64,000 bases of DNA from Arcanobacterium phocae (GTDB lineage Bacteria; Actinomycetota; Actinomycetes; Actinomycetales; Actinomycetaceae). How positions within the stretch are numbered: position 1 is the stretch's first letter; the number at the start of each line of letters is the position of its first letter. Position numbers and translations under genes: made by a program. Positions 46,983 through 56,685 of this stretch are shown piece by piece. The stretch is from assembly GCF_018913465.1 (NCBI RefSeq), contig NZ_JABAPM010000001.1, positions 124,001 to 188,000 on the forward strand, given 5' to 3'. Under the pieces are notes generated by a model, which searched no databases, had not been told where the DNA came from, and saw only the letters and a program-made list of their open reading frames with translations.

Positions 46983-48374
46983 CTAGTTCTCTGATTGGGC
47001 AGGGGCTGCCTCTAACGCGGGCGTATCAGAATCGATGGGGATTCCACGCTGTTGGGCAATGAATGTCACCGCATCTTGGCCGTTGAGTGTTTCTGACAGG
47101 CGTACATCACCAACTGCATAGGTAATAGTGATACGTCGGGCCGATTTGGGGTCTTGTTGAGCTGCCGGGCTCGTAATTGTTATATGAGACTTTGGTGCGT
47201 GAGAACTGTTGATCATCGTCTCGTTGGGAATAACGTACCATTCGTCGGGCTCAATCGGGGTGTCGGGTTGTGGATCTCCAAATCTGTCACCATTGCGCTC
47301 TGAGTGGATTTCTGGTGTTGGCGTGATATAAGTTTCTCCGTTGTGATCGTGTACTTTCCATCCTCCCATGTCGTCCATTGTGATAGTCCCGGTCAGAGTG
47401 ATGTCAAGAATGACTGGGTCGTTGCGATCTAAGACATATTTCGAGTCAGTGAACACTGCGCTGATGCTACTTTTATCAGCCAAGTGAGTGGTGCTGTGCT
47501 TGTGGTGATCTATAACTCCGGCGGAACCAGTTCGATCCGTTTCAGCGAAGAACTTGAGATTGTCATTGTCCATGATGGCTTGGGGAATAAGGAAGGATAT
47601 GGGGGTAAGTGTAACGACTGGAAAAACCAGGAGCATTGCGATGAAGCTGAGCCAGGTGCTTCTCTTTCCACGGACTCCTGCCAAAATAATGCTGATTCCA
47701 AGGATTGTGAGGGGAATGCCAAGGATAAGTAAAGCTGACGAGATGGTTCGGGGAGTGACGAGCATAGTGACAGCTGCGGCGCTGGCGCATAACGCGAGTG
47801 TAATGAGAATAAACGCTCCAGAGACTGCAGGAGTGCGGGGGCGTAGTTGAGAGCGTGGTTGTGGCTCTGTTTTTTGTTCTAACGACGACGGCGCAGCGAC
47901 TGATGCGTCATCAGCCTGGTCATGTGCGGCGAAAGAATGTGCTGAGACAGTAGCTGGATGGGTGTCGTGTTTCTTCCGCAAAATGATGACAACCGTCATC
48001 ATAATGACTGCCACGATAAGTAGAGATCCAGAGAACCGAGAATAGAACAGCCAGTGCTGATGGGCCAGCTCTTCGAAGAAGACCCATATTCCTATGACGA
48101 GCATAGCGAGGCTAGCAGCGAATCCCCCGGAGAGCCGACCCTCGACGACTTCTTCGAGCTCGATGCGGTTGTCTGGATCATGCGGTAGAAGGAGCCAGGC
48201 AAGGCCGTAAGCGATAATACCAATGCCAGCGAAAAATGCCAGAATGATTGCTGCTAGTCGAAGCAAGATGGGAGAGATCTCCCAGCGGTGAGATAGTCCG
48301 GCGCAGATACCAGCGAGGTATCCGTCGTCCGTCCGCCGTATCGGTTGGGCGGTTAACCGTTCGAAAATGTTCAT
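46983..48374 (-). CDS. PspC-domain membrane protein
   Basis: A 463-residue protein. Residues 1-70 contain a PspC domain (RTDDGYLAGICAGLSHRWEI, then a hydrophobic helix ending AWLLLPHD). Several more helices follow to about residue 310, then a beta-rich extracytoplasmic C-terminal region (HDHNGETYITP, RRITITYAVGDVRL) that resembles the toastrack-type domain of LiaF/PspC-family proteins. It probably senses or signals envelope stress. ATG 48374 has no clear ribosome site, and the frame is open upstream to 48515. It is divergent from a histidine kinase with its own PspC domain, a pairing typical of actinobacteria. Confidence 0.78.
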   Translation of the reverse strand: MNIFERLTAQPIRRTDDGYLAGICAGLSHRWEISPILLRLAAIILAFFAGIGIIAYGLAWLLLPHDPDNRIELEEVVEGRLSGGFAASLAMLVIGIWVFFEELAHQHWLFYSRFSGSLLIVAVIMMTVVIILRKKHDTHPATVSAHSFAAHDQADDASVAAPSSLEQKTEPQPRSQLRPRTPAVSGAFILITLALCASAAAVTMLVTPRTISSALLILGIPLTILGISIILAGVRGKRSTWLSFIAMLLVFPVVTLTPISFLIPQAIMDNDNLKFFAETDRTGSAGVIDHHKHSTTHLADKSSISAVFTDSKYVLDRNDPVILDITLTGTITMDDMGGWKVHDHNGETYITPTPEIHSERNGDRFGDPQPDTPIEPDEWYVIPNETMINSSHAPKSHITITSPAAQQDPKSARRITITYAVGDVRLSETLNGQDAVTFIAQQRGIPIDSDTPALEAAPAQSEN

Positions 48375-48476
48375 ATTTTCATCGTGACAGATGAAACGTT
48401 CATCGGCTATCAGGTGGCACCCTGATTTGCCCCTGATTTTAGGCCTCAGGGTAAAAATGTGGTGGAGGCGTGTGGA

Positions 48477-49700
48477 ATGATAGATGCTATGACGATGAAC
48501 AATAACTATTCGCACTTACGGGCGCCAGGGGTGATCGAGCGCCCGCCACTAGTTCGTCGCTCGCCGCGTGTTGTTGCCGGAGTAGCGCGTGGATTAAGTG
48601 TTCATTTGGGCGGATCTGTCGTCGCATGGCGGTGGACATTTGTTTTGGCTATCCCATTCTTTGGCGCAGGTCTCTTTGCGTACATGATCCTGGCAGTGCT
48701 GATGCCAAAAGACCCTGGTTTATCCGGGTATCAACGCCGGCTTGCACCGAAATTGGAGTTAGAACAGAAGATAGATAACCCGGCGCGTAAGCCACTGATT
48801 CTTACTGCTCTCATTTTGTTAGCAAGCGCAATTGGCATCGTGCTTGTCAGTAGCGGGTATGGTAGTAATCTCATTCCGTTTTTAATTGTTTTGGCCGGTG
48901 CGGGCATTGCATGGTCACACCCGATAAGTAGCGATTCTGCTCCGATTGGGTGGACAATTACCGGTGCGCTTATTGCGGTGAGCGGAGCTTTGACGTTCAC
49001 CAGTACGCAGTACGGTTTTTATGAAACTGTGGCGAGTCTCGGTATGGGACTTGCTGTTCTTATTGCTCTGGCCGTGGTGATAGTTCCAGTTTTGTTGCAT
49101 AACCGAACTCAGCTGCAAGATATATATGTACAGCGAATTCGGGAATCTGAACGTGCAGATATTGCGGCTCATCTGCACGATTCAGTACTTCAAACGCTGG
49201 CGTTAATTCGTTCTCGAGCAGAATCGCCAGAAGAGGTTGCGAGTCTGGCGCGAGCACAGGAGCGAGATTTACGTCGCTACTTGTATTCTGATCGGGCTGA
49301 TGCAGGAACGTCTGTTGCCGACGGCATCTCGCGTATCGCGGCAGATATAGATCAGCGGTTCCATACCGAGATAGATGCGGTTATTACCGGAGATGCGGTG
49401 CCTAGTGCCCGCACGCATGCATTGCTCGGTGCCAGCAGGGAAGCGCTGACAAATGCTGCCAAGCATGCGCCAGGAAAAATATCGCTGTTTGCTCAGCTCA
49501 GTGAAGAGGTATGCGAGGTGTTCGTGCGTGATCGTGGCCCGGGATTCGATGTGGATTCTATTCCAGCGGATCGCGCAGGCATCAGAGACTCGATTCGGGG
49601 ACGCATTGCTAAGGTGAATGGAGAAGTTGAGATCCGTTCACCGTTACCCAGTGGAGGTTCAGAAATAAGAATGCGGGTTGTCAAAGAGGATAAGTCATGA
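48477..49700 (+). CDS. Sensor histidine kinase with N-terminal PspC domain (NarL-type)
   Basis: A 407-residue membrane kinase. The N-terminal PspC domain (RSPRVVAGVARGLSVHLGG) is followed by about five helices to residue 205. The HisKA_3 dimerisation box ERADIAAHLHDSVLQTLAL carries the phosphoacceptor His234. The ATPase domain has EALTNAAKHA (N box) and RDRGPGFD (G1). The ATG at 48477 has GGAGG 8 nt upstream. It overlaps the response-regulator gene by 4 nt (ATGA), so the two form a two-component pair. The signal is probably envelope stress sensed through PspC proteins; this is inferred. Confidence 0.9.
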   Translation: MIDAMTMNNNYSHLRAPGVIERPPLVRRSPRVVAGVARGLSVHLGGSVVAWRWTFVLAIPFFGAGLFAYMILAVLMPKDPGLSGYQRRLAPKLELEQKIDNPARKPLILTALILLASAIGIVLVSSGYGSNLIPFLIVLAGAGIAWSHPISSDSAPIGWTITGALIAVSGALTFTSTQYGFYETVASLGMGLAVLIALAVVIVPVLLHNRTQLQDIYVQRIRESERADIAAHLHDSVLQTLALIRSRAESPEEVASLARAQERDLRRYLYSDRADAGTSVADGISRIAADIDQRFHTEIDAVITGDAVPSARTHALLGASREALTNAAKHAPGKISLFAQLSEEVCEVFVRDRGPGFDVDSIPADRAGIRDSIRGRIAKVNGEVEIRSPLPSGGSEIRMRVVKEDKS

Positions 49701-50365
49701 GTCTGTCTGTTTTTATTGTTGATGATCACGGCCTCGTTCGTGCCGGAGTGCGGGCACAACTGGAACAGTTTTCCCAAATCGAATATGTCGGTGAAGCAGA
49801 TTCGGTTGATAGTGCCGTAATACTATTAACTGGTATGGCAGGCGAGTCCGTTCCCGACGTCGTGTTGTTGGACGTCCATCTGCCCGGCGGGCATGGTGGT
49901 GGTGGAGCTGAGGTCGCTCGGCGCGTTTTGCAAGCTGGGGTAGCTACTCGGTTTCTGGCGTTGTCGGTTTCTGACGCGGCGGAGGACGTTGTGGCTGTTA
50001 TTCGTGCTGGCGCTCGCGGCTACGTGACGAAGGCCGTCAGTGCAGAAGAACTCGTGGAAGCAATAACGCGAGTAGCGGCTGGCGATGCTGCATTCTCCCC
50101 GCGGCTAGCAGGTTTTGTTCTCGATGCCTTTGGCGCGCAAGCAGCAGATGTAGCCGAACGTGACGAAGAATTAGATCGACTTTCACAACGTGAGCAAGAA
50201 GTCATGCGGTTAATCGCTCGCGGCTATACCTATCGGGAGACTGCTTCCGAATTATTCATCTCTATCAAAACCGTGGAAACTCACGTCTCGGCAGTGCTAC
50301 GCAAACTTCAGCTGTCAAACCGTTATGAACTATCTCGATGGGCGGCGGCTCGGGGGATTGAATAA
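49697..50365 (+). CDS. LuxR/NarL-family response regulator
   Basis: A 222-residue regulator. The receiver domain has the acidic pair DD near residues 9-10, the phosphorylation site Asp59 in VVLLDVHLPGG, and the conserved Ser and Lys (ALSVSD, YVTKAV). The C-terminal LuxR helix-turn-helix reads LSQREQEVMRLIARGYTYRE with IKTVETHVSAVLRKL. It should bind DNA when phosphorylated by the adjacent kinase. Targets are unknown; the divergent PspC-domain operon is the natural candidate. Confidence 0.95.
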   Translation: MSLSVFIVDDHGLVRAGVRAQLEQFSQIEYVGEADSVDSAVILLTGMAGESVPDVVLLDVHLPGGHGGGGAEVARRVLQAGVATRFLALSVSDAAEDVVAVIRAGARGYVTKAVSAEELVEAITRVAAGDAAFSPRLAGFVLDAFGAQAADVAERDEELDRLSQREQEVMRLIARGYTYRETASELFISIKTVETHVSAVLRKLQLSNRYELSRWAAARGIE

Positions 50366-50492
50366 GACATCCAGTTAAAATTTCGTACCTGAAACACTGC
50401 CTTTCAATGTGCGGATATCTTTCTGTGTTTTCCGTACTTATTAGAATATTATGTAGGAGCGAGCGAAACGTAATAGTCTAGACAGGAATAGT

Positions 50493-51947
50493 ATGAGAAA
50501 CGCAAGAAGTGCGACTAAACAAGCTTCACAATGTGCTGGACGATTCGCGTTCACTACTAAAAATATTCGCCGGGAACGCTGGGTTAACAGCAAAGATAGT
50601 TCGCCGTGGTGGCGAATTGTATTAGGAGATACTGTTCTTGCAGTAACGATCGTGGAGGTATTATTAATTCTTTCCGCGATTATGTCATTCCAAAAAGAGA
50701 ATTATTCTCGAGATTCTTTTGTCCTATTCGAGATGCAGCGTTCGATGCTACATACAGCTGTTAGTTATTGTTCAGACGCTGAAGTATATGCCGCTTTTGC
50801 GGTTGTGGCTGCGGTAGGAATTGCGGCAACAGTGTCATTATTGAATGCCAGTATCAGGCTAAAAAAATCGCCCGACTCCTTGGGCGACATTGATACGGTG
50901 GGCAATAATAGGGATATCTGTGGCTATCAAGAAAAGCATTCTACTCTTCGCGATTTGATGTACTACCAACACATGTCAATCTTTCTATGTGTCTTTCGGC
51001 TGTACCTTTTGCTTCTCTTGATTATTCTGCTTAATAAAGCCCAATATGTCTTGGTAGCTGTGGATCTGCTTTTCTATTTCTACATATCCATCCAGAGTTG
51101 GACCCTCGACAGATACAACGTTCAGTCATTATTGCCACTAATTGAATCCCGGCATTGGATACGTGCACAAAATAGCGTAAAGCTGGCGAGCGGCATTGAC
51201 GATGACAGCAAACAAGCGAAAAGAAAATATCTAAGGCTGCGCACAGTGCAAAGGCTACTAGGAATTTTGTTTGCGTTCACTCAAGGGGCGCTATATGGGA
51301 CTGTTTTTAGCTTTAAGATGGCTGTGTCGATTTTACTGGCAGTTGTGTTTCTCAGTGTGCTCTTTTATCTCATTTTCATTGATGCGTTTATTCCTGTAAT
51401 AAAGCGACGAGGTGGGGACGCTTTCCGTTATCCTCTGATAGTCTCCAACCAATTGGTTTTTGGTCTAGTGGTTTCGCTGATGCCGTTAGCTACGTACAGT
51501 AGTTCTGGTTCGGAAATAGCGTGGCTCCCATGGTTGATAGCAATCGTGAGTTACAGTATTTTGCTACTAGCTGTTCTCATTGATGTGTACATAATGGCGC
51601 CTGCGGCAAGAGGAACTAAAGGATCATACTATTTAGGGGAGGCACTCATCCGTGCACACGAATCTCAGGTTAACCGCAGACAAGCAGGTGTCTCTTCTCG
51701 AGCTCGTCACATCTATGGTTATTGGGGCATCATAGACAGACGTTGGGTGCGTCAAGTTGGTAATCCAACAGGTTTCTTCCCGCTAGCGAGTGAAGTAGTT
51801 AAACCTAGTATTCCGGGTTTCCCGACGCGGATCCGTTATCACCTACCAGATTTAGAGACTTTTGAATCGAAGCGGTTTCCGGGGTTCTTCATTCCTGATG
51901 TTTGGGACTATTATTGGGTTTCCAGAGAAAAATGTCCTGAAGTTTGA
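50493..51947 (+). CDS. Multi-pass membrane protein of unknown function
   Basis: A 484-residue protein with about nine hydrophobic segments. A basic N-terminus precedes the first helix at about 42-64. A long hydrophilic loop (residues 125-155 and 210-250, Arg/Lys-rich) separates two helix groups. A charged cytoplasmic tail of about 95 residues contains repeated aromatic motifs (GIIDRRWVRQVGN, IPGFPTRIRYHLPD, FPGFFIPDVWDYYW). No family is recognised. ATG 50493 has AGGA 5 nt upstream. It follows the two-component genes by 127 bp and could be a target of that system; this is speculation. Confidence 0.6.
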   Translation: MRNARSATKQASQCAGRFAFTTKNIRRERWVNSKDSSPWWRIVLGDTVLAVTIVEVLLILSAIMSFQKENYSRDSFVLFEMQRSMLHTAVSYCSDAEVYAAFAVVAAVGIAATVSLLNASIRLKKSPDSLGDIDTVGNNRDICGYQEKHSTLRDLMYYQHMSIFLCVFRLYLLLLLIILLNKAQYVLVAVDLLFYFYISIQSWTLDRYNVQSLLPLIESRHWIRAQNSVKLASGIDDDSKQAKRKYLRLRTVQRLLGILFAFTQGALYGTVFSFKMAVSILLAVVFLSVLFYLIFIDAFIPVIKRRGGDAFRYPLIVSNQLVFGLVVSLMPLATYSSSGSEIAWLPWLIAIVSYSILLLAVLIDVYIMAPAARGTKGSYYLGEALIRAHESQVNRRQAGVSSRARHIYGYWGIIDRRWVRQVGNPTGFFPLASEVVKPSIPGFPTRIRYHLPDLETFESKRFPGFFIPDVWDYYWVSREKCPEV

Positions 51948-51978
51948 GGCAACAGTGTTTTGCAGGAAGCTGACCGAG

Positions 51979-51994
51979 TAGACTGTTGGCTATG
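51979..51994 (+). promoter_or_regulatory. Probable leaderless promoter of the acetyltransferase gene
   Basis: TAGACT (51979-51984) ends 7 nt before ATG 51992, with no ribosome site. This is the third TAGNCT-N7-start in the window. Confidence 0.5.
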
Positions 51995-52603
51995 ACACGC
52001 GACGAAGAACTGTACCAGCGTATGCTTAACGGTGAACTGTACAAGCCAGAGGGTACACAATTTCAAGAGATCCACAGTCATGCGATGTCATGCCAAGACG
52101 AATTTAATTCGTTACCGTCCGCCGATTGGGATGCCCATTATCAAGTGCTGAAGCGTTGGCTTGGCCGTGTCGGTGAAGGAGTTATTGTGCGGGCGCCGTT
52201 GCGTGTCGACTATGGAAAACACGTGACGATTGGTGATGGTACGTTCGTCAATTATGACTGTATTTTTCTCGATGTCGCCCCGATTGCTATTGGCAAGAAC
52301 TGCCAGATCGCGCCACGCGTTCAGCTGCTAACTGCGTGGCACCCACTTGAACCTACCTTGCGTAGTGAAGGCTGGGAGGGTGGTAGCCCTATCGTCGTCG
52401 GAAACAATGTTTGGCTGGGTGCTGGAGTGATGGTTCTTCCCGGCGTCAGTATCGGAGATAATAGTGTTATCGGTGCTGGATCGGTTGTCACTAGGGATAT
52501 TCCGGCCAACACAGTAGCGGTTGGTAGCCCCGCCCACGTAGTGAAAGAACTACCAACCGACGTCAGTGCATGTGACGTGATTCCGTCACATCTGCTCGAT
52601 TAA
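51992..52603 (+). CDS. Maltose/galactoside O-acetyltransferase family protein
   Basis: A 203-residue hexapeptide-repeat enzyme of the Maa/LacA/NodL group, which moves acetyl from acetyl-CoA to sugar hydroxyls. The N-terminal maltose-acetyltransferase helix region (RMLNGELYKPEG) is followed by left-handed beta-helix repeats (VTIGDGTFVNYDCIFLD). The catalytic-His strand is RVQLLTAWHPLEP, and IGDNSVIGAGSVVTRDIPANTVAVGSPA closes the helix. I chose ATG 51992 over an in-frame TTG two codons upstream because of the leaderless spacing. The sugar acceptor is unknown. It ends 13 bp before the convergent purU stop. Confidence 0.9.
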   Translation: MTRDEELYQRMLNGELYKPEGTQFQEIHSHAMSCQDEFNSLPSADWDAHYQVLKRWLGRVGEGVIVRAPLRVDYGKHVTIGDGTFVNYDCIFLDVAPIAIGKNCQIAPRVQLLTAWHPLEPTLRSEGWEGGSPIVVGNNVWLGAGVMVLPGVSIGDNSVIGAGSVVTRDIPANTVAVGSPAHVVKELPTDVSACDVIPSHLLD

Positions 52604-52616
52604 CAGCCATAACGCG

Positions 52617-53477
52617 TTATCCAAATACGACTGTGCGTAGCCCCTGATGGAGCACGCGATGTTCGGCATGCCAGCGTACTGCTCGGGACAGAACCTGACG
52701 TTCCACTTCGGCTCCCATAGCCTGCAATTCATGAACATCGTGGGCATGAGATACGCGTACGACGTCTTGCTCAATAATTGGGCCTTCGTCAAGGTCTGCC
52801 GTTACATAGTGCGCGGTAGCGCCGATAAGCTTAACGCCACGAGCGTGTGCCTGGGCATATGGCCGAGCGCCCTTAAACGAAGGCAAGAACGAATGATGGA
52901 TATTAATGATCCGGCCAGATAAGGTGCGGCAGATATCATCGGACAAAATTTGCATGTACCGTGCCAGTACAACAAGTTCGGCGTCGTAATCGTCAACCAG
53001 TTTGAGTAACTCAGCTTCTGCCTGTGCTTTTGTACCTTTGGTAACGGGAATGTGTATGAATGGAACTCCATAAAATTCAGCGAGAGGACGTAATGTCTCG
53101 TGATTGGAGACGACGGCGGCGACGTCGATCGGGATCCGGCCTTCTCGTTGTTTGGCGAGCAAATCACTCAAGCAGTGTGGATCTTTAGAACACATAATGA
53201 TGGTTCGCATTGGGCTTGCGTCAGATATGGTGTAGTCCATATCAAAACGGGCTGCTAATGCGGCGAACGCAGCGTCGATTGTGGAACGGCCACCGGGAAC
53301 ATCTGCTTGAAGACGGATATAAAAACGGTTTTGGCTTGCGTCTCGATATTGCTGTGACTGTGTGACATTCGCGCCGACTTGAGTCAATAGACCAGTTACT
53401 GCATAAACGATGCCTGGTTGATCTGGGCATGACAATGTGAATACGAGTGAATGAGACGTAAGTGTTGAATTTTCCAT
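52617..53477 (-). CDS. purU: Formyltetrahydrofolate deformylase
   Basis: PurU (286 residues) hydrolyses 10-formyl-THF to THF and formate. An N-terminal ACT domain (VFTLSCPDQPGIVYAVTGLL) precedes a formyltransferase-fold domain (RTIIMCSKDPHCLSDLL) with the active-site segment IINIHHSFLPSFKGARPYAQ (Asn-His) and ATAHYVTADLDEGPIIEQD. It keeps the folate one-carbon pool in balance with GlyA and FolD, whose genes start divergently 130 bp away. No ribosome site is seen; TAAAAT at 53484-53489 lies 6 nt before the ATG, so a leaderless transcript is possible. Confidence 0.95.
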   Translation of the reverse strand: MENSTLTSHSLVFTLSCPDQPGIVYAVTGLLTQVGANVTQSQQYRDASQNRFYIRLQADVPGGRSTIDAAFAALAARFDMDYTISDASPMRTIIMCSKDPHCLSDLLAKQREGRIPIDVAAVVSNHETLRPLAEFYGVPFIHIPVTKGTKAQAEAELLKLVDDYDAELVVLARYMQILSDDICRTLSGRIINIHHSFLPSFKGARPYAQAHARGVKLIGATAHYVTADLDEGPIIEQDVVRVSHAHDVHELQAMGAEVERQVLSRAVRWHAEHRVLHQGLRTVVFG

Positions 53478-53489
53478 AAGAACATTTTA
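53475..53489 (-). promoter_or_regulatory. Possible leaderless promoter of purU
   Basis: On the minus strand TAAAAT lies 6 nt before the ATG and no ribosome site is present. This is weaker than the TAGNCT examples. Confidence 0.3.
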
Positions 53490-53608
53490 ATCGTTTTGGT
53501 CACGAGGTGGGAATGGGCGTCCTAGAATGCAGACGATTTCAAAAAGTGTGGGAGGGTGAGCGTAGAATGAAATCGTATTGTTTTTGAAAGTCCCCAAGGA
53601 GGCTGGAA

Positions 53609-54892
53609 GTGACAGATTCTTTCAATCTTTCGCTTGCTGAATTAGATCCTGAGATTGCTCAGGTTTTAGATGATGAGCTGGGTCGCCAACGTGCCACGTT
53701 GGAAATGATTGCATCGGAGAATTTTGTGCCGCGGGCTATACTTCAAGCCCAAGGCTCAGTTTTGACGAATAAGTATGCGGAAGGCTATCCCGGTCGTCGC
53801 TATTACGGCGGTTGTGAGTTTGTCGACGTCGCGGAAAATCTGGCGATTGAGCGGGCTAAGTCCTTGTTCGGCGCGGCTTATGTCAATGTTCAACCCCATG
53901 CCGGAGCGCAGGCCAACGCAGCTATTTATCATGCGTTGTTGAACCATGGCGATACCATTATGGGATTGTCATTGGCACACGGGGGTCACTTGACTCATGG
54001 TATGAAGATTAACTTTTCTGGGAAGAACTTCAACGTTGTCTCTTATGGTGTAGATCCAGAAACATACCTCATTGATATGGATGAGGTTCGTCGGCTCGCC
54101 CGTGAACACAAGCCGAAGATGATTATTGCTGGTTGGTCGGCTTACCCGCGTCACGTAGATTTCGCAGCATTCCGCGAGATTGCCGATGAGGTTGGCGCAT
54201 ACCTGTGGGTAGATATGGCGCATTTCGCCGGTTTGGTAGCGGCTGGATTGCATCCAAGCCCAGTTCCGTACGCTGACGTGGTGACGACGACGATCCATAA
54301 GACCATTGGTGGGCCGCGCTCAGGTATGATTCTTTCCCGTGACGAATCACTAGGCAAGAAACTTAACTCGGCGGTATTCCCTGGGCAACAGGGCGGTCCA
54401 TTGATGCACGTAATTGCTGCAAAAGCGATTGCGTTGAAGATTGCGGCAACTACAGAGTTCAAAGATCGGCAAGAGCGTACGTTGCGTGGTGCAAAGATTC
54501 TGGCGCAACGGCTCATCCAGCCAGATGTTACTGCCAAGGGAGTATCGGTATTGACTGGTGGCACTGATGTCCATTTGGTGCTGGTAGATCTGCGTAACCA
54601 TGAGCTCAACGGGCAAGAAGCTGAAGATTTGTTGCATGAGATTGGTATTACGGTCAACCGTAATGCTATTCCATTCGATCCGCGTCCACCGGCTGTTACA
54701 TCTGGTTTACGAATTGGTACCCCGGCGTTGGCTACCCGTGGTTTTGGTGATGAAGAGTTTGCTGAAGTTGCCGATATTATTGCTGTTGCCTTGCGTGATG
54801 GACGCAACGCAGATGTTGCTGGTTTGCGGGAACGGGTCAGTGTTTTAACTGATCGTTTCCCGTTGTATCCAGACTTGGATCAGACTCACTGA
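53609..54892 (+). CDS. glyA: Serine hydroxymethyltransferase
   Basis: GlyA (427 residues) is a PLP enzyme converting serine and THF to glycine and 5,10-methylene-THF. [32 protein letters not shown] and [15 protein letters not shown] are standard. The PLP-binding lysine is Lys231 in [14 protein letters not shown]. The GTG start at 53609 has AAGGAGG upstream. folD follows 13 bp after the stop, giving a two-gene one-carbon unit, with purU divergent. Confidence 0.97.
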   Translation: MTDSFNLSLAELDPEIAQVLDDELGRQRATLEMIASENFVPRAILQAQGSVLTNKYAEGYPGRRYYGGCEFVDVAENLAIERAKSLFGAAYVNVQPHAGAQANAAIYHALLNHGDTIMGLSLAHGGHLTHGMKINFSGKNFNVVSYGVDPETYLIDMDEVRRLAREHKPKMIIAGWSAYPRHVDFAAFREIADEVGAYLWVDMAHFAGLVAAGLHPSPVPYADVVTTTIHKTIGGPRSGMILSRDESLGKKLNSAVFPGQQGGPLMHVIAAKAIALKIAATTEFKDRQERTLRGAKILAQRLIQPDVTAKGVSVLTGGTDVHLVLVDLRNHELNGQEAEDLLHEIGITVNRNAIPFDPRPPAVTSGLRIGTPALATRGFGDEEFAEVADIIAVALRDGRNADVAGLRERVSVLTDRFPLYPDLDQTH

Positions 54893-54905
54893 GAGGAACA
54901 CCCAC

Positions 54906-55766
54906 ATGACAATTCCGGTAAAAATGGATGGTCGAGCGACACTTGCACAGATCAAGACGGAGCTGAAAGAAAAGATTGCACACCTGGATCGCGCTCCTGG
55001 ATTAGCGACTGTTTTGGTCGGTCAGGATCCGGGGTCGATGATGTACGTGAACATGAAGCATCGTGACTGCGCTGAAGTGGGTATCGAATCAATCCGTATT
55101 GATATGCCGGAAGAGTCAACTACTGCGGAAGTTTTGGCACAGGTGCGGAAGCTGAATGAGGATCCAGCATGTAGCGGATTTATCGTTCAGCTTCCGTTGC
55201 CGCGCCATATTGATACCCAAGCAGTACTGGAAGCAATCGAGCCGACTAAGGACATTGACGGATTACACCCAGTCAATATTGGGCGCCTCGCGAATGGAAT
55301 TCCAGCTCCTATCGCTTGTACACCCATGGGAATTGTGGAGCTGGGGCGTCGCTATGGCGTCGAATGGTCCGGTGCCAATGTTTGTATTGTTGGACGTGGT
55401 ACAACTGTGGGCAAGCCACTGGCTATTTTGCTCACATCACGCAGTATCAACGCGACTGTAGATGCCTGCCACTCGGCTACCAAAGATCTGGCAGAACATA
55501 CTCGGCGTGCTGACGTAATCATTGCAGCAGCCGGGGTAGCACATATGATCACCCCAGATATGGTTCGTCCAGGCGCGGCGGTGTTCGACGTCGGTGTATC
55601 GCGGGTGACGGATCCAGAAACTGGAAAGTCGCGGATGATGGGGGACGTCGATCCAGCAGTTTTCGAGCATTCCGGTTGGTATTCTCCTAATCCGGGCGGT
55701 GTTGGTCCGATGACTCGCGCTATGCTCTTGTCGAACGTTGTGGAAGCAGGCGCGAAAAATTCCTGA
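54906..55766 (+). CDS. folD: Methylenetetrahydrofolate dehydrogenase/cyclohydrolase
   Basis: FolD (286 residues) oxidises 5,10-methylene-THF to methenyl-THF and hydrolyses it to 10-formyl-THF. [19 protein letters not shown] contains the conserved Tyr and Lys of the active site. [27 protein letters not shown] and the NADP-binding [17 protein letters not shown] are intact. It takes the product of GlyA and supplies purine synthesis; PurU drains its product. The ribosome site AGAGGAA precedes the ATG. Confidence 0.96.
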   Translation: MTIPVKMDGRATLAQIKTELKEKIAHLDRAPGLATVLVGQDPGSMMYVNMKHRDCAEVGIESIRIDMPEESTTAEVLAQVRKLNEDPACSGFIVQLPLPRHIDTQAVLEAIEPTKDIDGLHPVNIGRLANGIPAPIACTPMGIVELGRRYGVEWSGANVCIVGRGTTVGKPLAILLTSRSINATVDACHSATKDLAEHTRRADVIIAAAGVAHMITPDMVRPGAAVFDVGVSRVTDPETGKSRMMGDVDPAVFEHSGWYSPNPGGVGPMTRAMLLSNVVEAGAKNS

Positions 55767-55812
55767 CTTTCCCCGTAAAATTAATCATGACTGATTAATT
55801 GGAAGGGGAGTC

Positions 55813-56685
55813 ATGCTCATAGCAACCTGTAACGTCAACGGCATTCGTGCCGCGGTGCGTAAAGGAATACAAGAGTGGATCACAACAACTGCGCCTGATG
55901 TGTTGTTGTTACAGGAGGTACGAGCTCCCGAAGAACTTGTTCCGAGCCTCATTGGCGAAAACTATCGCGTGTATCAACAAGCGTGCGATATTAAAGGACG
56001 CGCTGGGGTAGCAGTCGCTGTTAAAAATGACTATGCGGTTAGCCGAGTGAGCATTGGTTTGGGGGCTGACCTGCCAGAATCAGATCCGGGAGCTGACGCG
56101 CGTACATTCTGGGATCGCCCGGCAGAACCTGGAGTAGATACTGGCCGCTGGGTCGAGGTCGATATTCCACAACTGGGTACCACATTCGTATCGGCATATT
56201 TGCATTCTGGCACCGCAACCGATGAAGCTAAGATGGCGGCTAAATACTCCCATTTAGATCGGGTTTCTACACGACTTGTTCAGCTTCAACAGAACCGTCC
56301 AGCAGATGTTCCTCACGTCTTAGTAACCGGTGATTTTAATATTGTTCATACCGAACTAGATATTACAAATTGGCGATCGAATCATAACAAAACGTCCGGC
56401 GTGCTCGATCCGGAAATAGCCTATTTGGATAAGTGGATGAATGAGTTCGGCTATGTTGATGTGCAGCGTTCTCTTATCGGTGATGAGCAGGCCGAATATA
56501 CCTGGTGGTCGCAGCGTGGCAAAGCATTTGATAATAATGTCGGCTGGCGTATTGATTATCATTTGGCCTCGCCCGAGCTAGCGTCAGTTGCGCAATCAGT
56601 ACGAGTTGACCGTGCGTCGTCGTATGATCAGCGTTGGTCTGATCACGCGCCGTTGCTCATTGATTACGAGGTGAATAACGCATGA
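55813..56685 (+). CDS. xth: Exodeoxyribonuclease III
   Basis: A 290-residue ExoIII/AP-endonuclease of the EEP superfamily, acting in base-excision repair on abasic sites and 3' ends. Catalytic elements are ATCNVNGIRAAV (Asn), LLLQEVRAP (metal Glu), VTGDFNIVHTELDI (Asp-Asn) and the C-terminal RWSDHAPLLIDY (Asp-His). GWRIDYHLASPEL is also typical. The ribosome site GGAAGGGGAG is strong. The next gene overlaps its stop by 4 nt (ATGA). Confidence 0.95.
   Translation: MLIATCNVNGIRAAVRKGIQEWITTTAPDVLLLQEVRAPEELVPSLIGENYRVYQQACDIKGRAGVAVAVKNDYAVSRVSIGLGADLPESDPGADARTFWDRPAEPGVDTGRWVEVDIPQLGTTFVSAYLHSGTATDEAKMAAKYSHLDRVSTRLVQLQQNRPADVPHVLVTGDFNIVHTELDITNWRSNHNKTSGVLDPEIAYLDKWMNEFGYVDVQRSLIGDEQAEYTWWSQRGKAFDNNVGWRIDYHLASPELASVAQSVRVDRASSYDQRWSDHAPLLIDYEVNNA

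Noticed and set aside
53478-53608. Glycine riboswitch upstream of glyA
   Set aside because: Only 130 bp separate the divergent genes, and no glycine-aptamer-like paired elements or terminator were visible.
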